Assembly (NCBI GenBank): GCA_023460715.1
Contig: JAEWPH010000113.1
Coordinates: forward strand, 1-13,516
Length of the DNA stretch: 13,516 nucleotides
Source: Pseudomonadota bacterium
GTDB taxonomy: Bacteria; Pseudomonadota; Gammaproteobacteria; Burkholderiales; Burkholderiaceae_C
Reading direction: 5' to 3'
Below, piece after piece: positions 6,696 through 13,516 of the stretch. The notes under the pieces are model-generated. The model worked only from the letters and a program-made list of their open reading frames with translations, made no database searches and was not told the DNA's origin. Made by a program: the position numbers and the translations under genes. Numbering within the stretch: the stretch's first letter is position 1; each line of letters opens with the position of its first letter.

Positions 6696-7787
6696 ATGGC
6701 AGTCACAGAACAGGCATTGCTCGCCGCGCTGGCCAGCGTGCCCGACCCGCACACGGGCAAGGATTTCGTCGGCGCGCGCGCTGTGCGCAACGTGCAGATC
6801 ACGGGCGGCGACGTGGCCTTCGACGTGGAGATGGCCTACCCTGCCCAGAGCCTGGCCCCCGCGCTGCGCGGCCAGTTCGTCGCGGCGGCCAAGGCGGTGC
6901 CGGGCGTGGAGAACGTGTCGGTCCACATCACCACCAAGGTCATCGCCCATGCGGTGCAGCGCGGCGTGCAGCTGCTGCCGGGCGTGAAGAACATCATCGC
7001 CGTGGCCTCGGGCAAGGGCGGCGTGGGCAAGAGCACCACGGCCGTGAACCTGGCGCTGGCCCTGGCGGCCGAGGGCGCGCAGGTCGGCCTGCTGGACGCC
7101 GACATCTACGGCCCCAGCCAGCCCATGATGACGGGCACGTCGGGCAAGGTGGAGAGCCTGGACGGCAAGCTCATGGAGCCCAAGCGCGCCCTGGGCCTGC
7201 AGGTCAATTCCATCGGCTTCCTGGTGGGCGACGAGCAGGCCATGATCTGGCGCGGCCCCATGGCCAGCCAGGCGCTGGAGCAGCTCATCATGCAGACGCG
7301 CTGGGACAACCTCGACTACCTCATCGTCGACATGCCGCCCGGCACGGGCGATGTGGCGCTGACCATGTCGCAGAAGGTGCCGCTGACGGGCGCCGTCATC
7401 GTCACCACGCCGCAGGACATCGCCCTGCTCGATGCCAAGAAGGGCATCACCATGTTCCAGAAGGTGGGCGTGCCCATCCTCGGCATCGTGGAGAACATGG
7501 CCGTGCACATCTGCACGCACTGCGGCCACCAGGAGCACATCTTCGGTGCCGAGGGCGGCAAGCGCCTGGCCGAGAACTACGGCATGGACTACCTGGGCGC
7601 ACTGCCGCTGGCGCTGTCGATCCGCGAGCAGGCCGACAGCGGCCGGCCCACGGTGGCGTTTGATCCCGACAGCGACGTGGCCGGCATCTACAAGACGATC
7701 GCCCGCACGGTGGCCGTGAAGATCGCCCAGCAGGCCAAGGACTTCTCGTCCAAGTTCCCGTCCATCACCATCAGCAAGGGCACCTGA
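6696..7787 (+). CDS. apbC: Iron-sulfur cluster carrier protein ApbC (Mrp)
   Basis: 363-residue cytosolic Mrp/NBP35-type P-loop ATPase that carries and transfers [4Fe-4S] clusters to apo-proteins. An N-terminal MIP18/FeS-assembly domain (about 5-85) precedes the ATPase domain. The domain contains the deviant Walker A GKGGVGKS (106-113), the DADIYGPSQP switch region (134-143), the VDMPPGTGD motif (211-219) and the cluster-binding CxxC pair Cys273/Cys276 (CTHC). Length and order match ApbC/Mrp of proteobacteria. The start is well supported by AGGAGA 10 bases upstream. It is divergent from the Mrr-like gene and 34 bases before the LysR-type gene on the same strand, so read-through is possible. 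Linkage to the Fe-S and molybdopterin enzyme downstream may be functional or coincidental. Confidence 0.97.
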   Translation: MAVTEQALLAALASVPDPHTGKDFVGARAVRNVQITGGDVAFDVEMAYPAQSLAPALRGQFVAAAKAVPGVENVSVHITTKVIAHAVQRGVQLLPGVKNIIAVASGKGGVGKSTTAVNLALALAAEGAQVGLLDADIYGPSQPMMTGTSGKVESLDGKLMEPKRALGLQVNSIGFLVGDEQAMIWRGPMASQALEQLIMQTRWDNLDYLIVDMPPGTGDVALTMSQKVPLTGAVIVTTPQDIALLDAKKGITMFQKVGVPILGIVENMAVHICTHCGHQEHIFGAEGGKRLAENYGMDYLGALPLALSIREQADSGRPTVAFDPDSDVAGIYKTIARTVAVKIAQQAKDFSSKFPSITISKGT

Positions 7788-7821
7788 GGCGCGCGCTGCG
7801 CACTGGGGGCTTCGGACGACC

Positions 7822-8763
7822 ATGAACCTGCTGGCTGCGATGCGCTATCTGGTGGCGCTGGACGAGCACCGCCACTTCGGCCGCGCCGCGCAGGCCTCCC
7901 ACATCACGCAGCCGGCGCTGTCCAATGCGCTGCGGGCGCTGGAGCAGGAGTTTGCGGTCGTGATCGTGCAGCGGGGGCGGGCGTACGCCGGCCTCACGCA
8001 CGAAGGGCGCGCCGTGCTGACCACGGCCCGGCGCATGCTGCGCGACAACGAGGTGCTGCGCCAGGAACTGCGCGGCACCGAACTCGCGCCGCAAGGCCGC
8101 CTGCGCATGGCGGCCGTGCCCACGGCCATTCCCATCCTCTCGCGCTTTGCCGCCGTGCTGCGGCAGCGCCATCCGGGCATCGTGCCCGTGGTGCTGTCGA
8201 TGAGCTCGCGCGATCTGGAACAGGGGCTGGAAGACCTGTCGCTGGACCTGGCCCTGGGCTATTCCGAGCGCATGCAGGCGCAGGGCGTGAACCTGCGCGC
8301 CTGGCCGCAGTGCATCGAGCGCTACTACCTGCTGCGGCGCTCCGCCGAGCCCGCGGCGCAGCTGCGCATCGGCGCGCCGGTCAGCTGGGCGGAGGCGGCG
8401 CGGCACCCGCTGGTGCTGCTCACGCAGGAGATGCACAACCGCTCCATCATGGATTCGGCGCTGCGCGACTCCGGCATGCCGGTGGCGCCGGCCATCGAGA
8501 CCAACTCGGTCATCACCCTGGTACTGAGCGTGGTGGCGGGCGATGTGTGCAGCGTGCTGCCCGGCGCCATGGTGGCCGCCGTGCGCAGCGAGCCGAACCT
8601 GGAGGCGCTGCCGCTGATGGGGCCGGAAGTGCGCACGCCCATCGGCTTCATGACGCAGCGCGGCCCGCGCGTGTCGCGCGCCCTGGGCTCGGCGCTGGAA
8701 CTGCTCGACACGCCCGAGTGGAAAGAGCAGCTGGCGGCGCACTACGGCGACCTGCCGGGCTGA
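7822..8763 (+). CDS. LysR-type transcriptional regulator
   Basis: 313-residue LTTR. The N-terminal winged helix-turn-helix (about 1-62) shows the HFGRAAQASHITQPALSNAL recognition region. The type-2 periplasmic-binding-like effector domain spans about 90-305. The final residues (EWKEQLAAHYG) form the usual C-terminal helix. A G-run lies about 12-16 bases before the ATG. It is transcribed in the same direction as the OFA transporter 335 bases downstream, rather than divergently, yet LysR-style dyads lie just before that transporter. The best inference is that it regulates the transporter/oxidoreductase genes in response to their substrate. The short FGRAAQ...ALSNALRALE N-terminus is reminiscent of regulators next to formate dehydrogenase operons (for example FdsR of Cupriavidus, from memory), which fits the context but is not proof. 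Confidence 0.88.
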   Translation: MNLLAAMRYLVALDEHRHFGRAAQASHITQPALSNALRALEQEFAVVIVQRGRAYAGLTHEGRAVLTTARRMLRDNEVLRQELRGTELAPQGRLRMAAVPTAIPILSRFAAVLRQRHPGIVPVVLSMSSRDLEQGLEDLSLDLALGYSERMQAQGVNLRAWPQCIERYYLLRRSAEPAAQLRIGAPVSWAEAARHPLVLLTQEMHNRSIMDSALRDSGMPVAPAIETNSVITLVLSVVAGDVCSVLPGAMVAAVRSEPNLEALPLMGPEVRTPIGFMTQRGPRVSRALGSALELLDTPEWKEQLAAHYGDLPG

Positions 8764-8768
8764 CCAGG

Positions 8769-8786
8769 GCCTGCCGCCCGGCAGGC
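8769..8786 (+). terminator. GC hairpin after the LysR-type gene
   Basis: GCCTGCCG (8769-8776) and CGGCAGGC (8779-8786) pair around CC just after the LysR stop codon. It is followed by TGCGGCTCATC and an A-run rather than a T-run, so it would be a weak or Rho-assisted terminator on the plus strand. Confidence 0.4.
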
Positions 8787-8803
8787 TGCGGCTCATCAAA
8801 AAA

Positions 8804-8885
8804 CATAGCGGCATGCGCTTGCCATGTCTGCGGTTGAGGCGTATTTAGTTCCAGAAACCACGGTGGGAAAGCGCATGCAGCTATG
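8804..8885. repeat. Intergenic inverted repeat of Comamonadaceae style
   Basis: Left arm CATAGCGGCATGCGCTT (8804-8820) and right arm AAGCGCATGCAGCTATG (8869-8885) are complementary at 16 of 17 positions, separated by 48 bases. Flanks TCAAAA/TATTGA extend the symmetry loosely. It lies between the LysR-type gene and the OFA control region. I recognise the ATAGC...GCGCTT arm as typical of short palindromic repeats in Comamonadaceae intergenic DNA. No transposase or target duplication is visible. It could form a large hairpin in the transcript. Confidence 0.7.
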
Positions 8886-8970
8886 TATTGAATAGCAAAG
8901 CGTTGGCTGTGACTCCGCTGTGCGCCGTTTCCCTCGGCGCCGTCCCGCCTCAACGGTGCTGCACCGCGTC

Positions 8971-9019
8971 ATTCAAAAGTTGAATCGACCCATGTGCTGA
9001 TTCAATTTGACGCAAATCA
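8971..9019 (+). promoter_or_regulatory. Candidate LysR-type operator upstream of the OFA transporter gene
   Basis: A perfect dyad ATTCAA-AAG-TTGAAT (8971-8985) has the T-N11-A layout of LysR-type sites. A further symmetric pair TTGAATC (8980-8986)/GATTCAA (8999-9005) and TGATT (8998-9002)/AATCA (9015-9019) follow. Such paired dyads are typical of LTTR recognition and activation sites. TTGACG (9007-9012) inside the cluster could serve as a -35, but no good -10 follows at 16-18 bases. The LysR-type gene just upstream is the obvious candidate ligand. Confidence 0.5.
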
Positions 9020-9044
9020 GACACCCTCTGACACTCCGCCCCGC

Positions 9045-9062
9045 TATTGATCTAGATCAATA
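9045..9062. promoter_or_regulatory. Perfect FNR/Anr box
   Basis: An 18-bp perfect palindrome whose core TTGAT-CTAG-ATCAA (9047-9060) matches the FNR/Anr consensus TTGATNNNNATCAA at every defined position. It is centred 45.5 bases before the OFA transporter ATG. This points to control by an oxygen-sensing FNR-type regulator. Whether it activates or represses cannot be decided from the sequence. Confidence 0.75.
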
Positions 9063-9098
9063 ACAACGGATCACATTTCATTCGTAGAGGGACTTTTC

Positions 9099-10784
9099 AT
9101 GAACACATCGACCGCAAGCGCCGCCGGATCGGCCGCGCTGCAGGGCGACGATGCACCGGGCTTTCTGAGCAAGGAACGCATCATCGCCGGCCCGGGCTTC
9201 AACCGCTGGCTGGTGCCACCGGCCGCCCTGGCCATCCACCTGTGCATTGGCATGGCCTATGGCTTCTCGGTGTTCTGGCTGCCGCTGTCCAAGGCGCTGC
9301 AGACGGCCGGCACCGGCGTGGCCTGCGGCAAGGACGTGGGCTTCTTCGCCCAGCTGTTCACCACGCAGTGCGACTGGAGCGTGGCCACCCTGGGCTGGAT
9401 GTACACCCTGTTCTTCGTGTTCCTGGGCTGCTCGGCCGCCATCTGGGGCGGCTGGCTGGAACGTGCCGGCCCGCGCAAGGCCGGCGTGGTGTCGGCCGTG
9501 TGCTGGTGCGGCGGCATGCTGCTGTCGGCGCTGGGCATCTACACCCACCAGTTCTGGATGATGATCCTGGGCTCGGGCGTGATCGGCGGCATCGGCCTGG
9601 GGCTGGGCTACATCTCGCCCGTGTCCACGCTGATCAAGTGGTTCCCTGACCGCCGCGGCATGGCCACCGGCATGGCCATCATGGGCTTCGGCGGCGGCGC
9701 GATGATCGGCTCGCCCCTGGCGGCCGAACTGATGAAGGTGTTCGCCACCCCCACCGACGTGGGCGTTGCGCAGACCTTCGTGGTGATGGCCCTGGTGTAC
9801 TTCGTGTTCATGATGGGCGGTGCGCTGGGCTACCGCGTGCCCCCGAGCGGCTGGAAGCCGGAAGGCTGGACGCCGCCTCCTGCACAGGCCAACAACACCA
9901 TGATCACGCAGCGCCACGTGCACGTGAAGAAGGTCTGGGGCATTCCCCAGTTCTGGCTGGTGTGGGTGGTGCTGTGCATGAACGTGTCGGCCGGGATCGG
10001 CGTGATCGGCATGGCCAGCCCGATGCTGCAGGAGGTGTTCGGCGGCGGGCTGATCAACCTCGACCTGAAGTACAGCGAACTCGACAAGGGCCAGCTGGCC
10101 GCCATCGCCGGCGTCGCCGCCGGCTTCACCGCGCTGCTGAGCCTGTTCAACATCGGTGGCCGCTTCTTCTGGGCCAGCATCTCCGACCGCCTGGGCCGCA
10201 AGGCGACCTACGCCGTGTTCTTCATCCTGGGCGGCCTGCTGTACTTCAGCATTCCCTCCAGCGCCTCGGCGGGCAGCAAGCTGCTGTTCGTGGCCGCGTT
10301 CTGCATCATCCTGTCGATGTACGGCGGCGGCTTCGCCACGGTGCCGGCCTACCTGGCCGACCTGTTCGGCACGCAGAACGTGGGCGCCATCCACGGCCGC
10401 CTGCTGACGGCCTGGGCCACGGCGGGCATTCTGGGCCCGGTGGTGGTGAACTACATGCGCGACTACCAGCTGGGCCTGGGCATCCCGCGCGAGCAGGTGT
10501 ACAACCAGACGATGTACATCCTGGTGGGCATGCTGGCTGTGGGCCTGATCGCCAACCTGCTGGTGCGCCCCGTGGCCGACAAGCACTTCATGACCGACGC
10601 CGAGCTGGCCGAAGAGAAGCGCCTGGCACACGACAAGGCCGCCGCGGCCGAAGTGGGCAGCGGCACGGGCGGTGGCGGCACCACGTCGCCGGTCACCGTG
10701 GCGCTGGCCTGGCTGCTGGTGGGGATTCCGCTGTGCTGGGGCATCTACAAGACGCTGCTGAGCACGGCCAAGTTCTTCCATTGA
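9099..10784 (+). CDS. OFA-family MFS transporter (oxalate/formate-antiporter-like) with C-terminal extra helix
   Basis: 561-residue inner-membrane transporter with the OFA (oxalate:formate antiporter) pattern. The segment GYISPVSTLIKWFPDRRGMA (170-189) is the family's loop after helix 5. NIGGRFFWASISDRLGRK (351-368) includes Arg355, matching the substrate-binding Arg of OxlT. FATVPAYLADLFGTQNVGAI (412-431) and HGRLLTAWATAG (432-443) follow. The position that aligns with OxlT Lys355 is Trp439, so an oxalate/formate exchange role is not assured. An enlarged loop with two Cys (76, 91) lies before helix 2. After helix 12, a charged segment and a VGSGTGGGG linker (519-527) lead to a thirteenth hydrophobic helix (about 532-556), which looks like a separate small MFS subunit fused on. 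AGAGGGA lies 6 bases before the ATG. FNR-box and LysR-type dyads are upstream. Neighbours suggest a formate-related substrate. Confidence 0.88.
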   Translation: MNTSTASAAGSAALQGDDAPGFLSKERIIAGPGFNRWLVPPAALAIHLCIGMAYGFSVFWLPLSKALQTAGTGVACGKDVGFFAQLFTTQCDWSVATLGWMYTLFFVFLGCSAAIWGGWLERAGPRKAGVVSAVCWCGGMLLSALGIYTHQFWMMILGSGVIGGIGLGLGYISPVSTLIKWFPDRRGMATGMAIMGFGGGAMIGSPLAAELMKVFATPTDVGVAQTFVVMALVYFVFMMGGALGYRVPPSGWKPEGWTPPPAQANNTMITQRHVHVKKVWGIPQFWLVWVVLCMNVSAGIGVIGMASPMLQEVFGGGLINLDLKYSELDKGQLAAIAGVAAGFTALLSLFNIGGRFFWASISDRLGRKATYAVFFILGGLLYFSIPSSASAGSKLLFVAAFCIILSMYGGGFATVPAYLADLFGTQNVGAIHGRLLTAWATAGILGPVVVNYMRDYQLGLGIPREQVYNQTMYILVGMLAVGLIANLLVRPVADKHFMTDAELAEEKRLAHDKAAAAEVGSGTGGGGTTSPVTVALAWLLVGIPLCWGIYKTLLSTAKFFH

Positions 10785-10789
10785 AGGAC

Positions 10790-10920
10790 GGGGGCAACCC
10801 CCTGAGCGGCGATGCCGCTTCCCCCTTCTCTCGACCCGCTGCGCGGGACGGGAAGGGGGACGACGCTGGTGGCCCGGCCAAGCCGGTTCCACGGCGTCTG
10901 CTGGCGCGGCCTGCTCCGCG
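10790..10920. repeat. Run of five adjacent hairpins, Comamonadaceae-type intergenic element
   Basis: Five inverted repeats follow one another with almost no gap: GGGGG/CCCCC (10790-10802, loop CAA); AGCGGC/GCCGCT (10805-10819, loop GAT); CCCCCTTC/GAAGGGGG enclosing CCCGC/GCGGG (10821-10859); a stepped stem GACGC, GTGG, CCGGC / GCCGG, CCAC, GCGTC with loop CAA (10862-10898); and CGCGG/CCGCG (10905-10920). It begins 5 bases after the transporter stop. The wording (CCCCCTGAG...TTCCCCCTTCTC) matches, from memory, a repeat seen between genes in Comamonadaceae. It could attenuate transcription or protect the 3' end of the transporter transcript. Confidence 0.75.
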
Positions 10921-10996
10921 GCCATCGGACCGGAGAGGCCATGACGGTTTCCTGGTGGATGTCGCCAGGGCCGTGTCCCGCTGAAGAATTCACCCA

Positions 10997-11022
10997 TGCA
11001 GCGTTTCATTCGGGGCGCTGCA
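10997..11022. other. Inverted repeat in the oxidoreductase leader
   Basis: TGCAGCG (10997-11003) and CGCTGCA (11016-11022) form a 7-bp dyad with a 12-base centre, 50 bases before the oxidoreductase start. It could be a regulator site or an mRNA hairpin. The remaining leader (10921-11072) shows only a weak -10-like GATAAC (11025-11030) with no -35. Confidence 0.35.
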
Positions 11023-11072
11023 GGGATAACGTAGCGGCCGGCACCCAGGAGCCGCTGCGATCGGAGATTGCG

Positions 11073-13390
<2,318 letters not shown>

Positions 13391-13394
<4 letters not shown>

Positions 13395-13516
13395 CCGAGG
13401 ACGGCGCCGCCAGCCTGCACCCGCTGCTGCAGCGGCCGCTGGCCGTGGCGCTGCTGCAGGTGCTGGACGAGGAGGCCCGGCCGCGGCCTGCGGCGTCTGC
13501 CGCCGGGGCCGATGGC
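13391..13516 (+). CDS. Unrecognised protein, 3' end outside the window
   Basis: The first 42 codons of an ORF that begins with the ATGA overlap at the end of the oxidoreductase gene and runs off the right edge. The N-terminus (MTEDGAASLHPLLQRPLAVA) is acidic then helical, followed by an Ala/Pro/Arg-rich stretch. I recognise no family. The tight overlap implies translational coupling, so it is likely a partner or maturation factor of the oxidoreductase. FdhD would be the expected accessory gene, but nothing in these residues supports that name. Confidence 0.55.

Noticed and set aside
7788..7821. Terminator between apbC and the LysR-type gene
   Set aside because: Only a short GCGC-rich pairing without a T-run; too weak to call in a 34-base gap.
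9078..11009. Long minus-strand ORF opposite the OFA transporter
   Set aside because: Low-complexity Ala/His/Gln-rich shadow; no ribosome site or recognisable domain.
10812..11072. N-terminal extension of the oxidoreductase back to 10812 (or to ATG at 10941)
   Set aside because: It reads through the hairpin repeat and lacks family sequence; the ATG at 11073 has a good ribosome site.

Overview
The window is GC-rich chromosomal DNA from a betaproteobacterium. MetRS, ApbC, the OFA transporter and the style of the intergenic repeats fit the family Comamonadaceae (Acidovorax/Comamonas-like). That placement comes from gene content and recognition of the repeats, not from a database search. There are ten protein genes, nine complete and one cut by the right edge. 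I see no rRNA, tRNA, CRISPR array, insertion sequence or integrase.

Left part (1-4523): a palindrome at the edge, a lipoprotein with two BamE/SmpA-like repeats, and a YitT-type membrane protein. The YitT-type gene converges on metG (minus strand) across a shared bidirectional terminator. Divergent from metG is a small ParA/TraL-like P-loop ATPase preceded by a 28-bp operator-like inverted repeat.

Middle (4524-7787): two minus-strand genes in tandem, a membrane-anchored Mrr-like nuclease-fold protein followed by a patatin-like phospholipase. Divergent from them is apbC (mrp), the Fe-S cluster carrier.

Right part (7822-13516): this looks like one functional module. It has a LysR-type regulator, a 335-bp control region, an OFA-family (oxalate/formate-type) MFS transporter, a run of back-to-back hairpins, a FdhF/YdeP-type molybdopterin oxidoreductase, and a new ORF overlapping it by ATGA. 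The control region holds LysR-style dyads and a perfect FNR/Anr box (TTGAT-N4-ATCAA). The inference is an oxygen-responsive, LysR-controlled uptake/exchange and oxidation module for a small carboxylate, formate being the leading guess. Three things are unusual. The transporter carries an extra C-terminal helix that looks like a fused small subunit. It appears to have Trp where the oxalate transporter OxlT has its key Lys. The FNR box also sits very close to the start codon.

Pieces of Comamonadaceae-type short palindromic repeats recur between genes, and one appears to lie inside the metG reading frame, in the linker before the C-terminal tRNA-binding domain.
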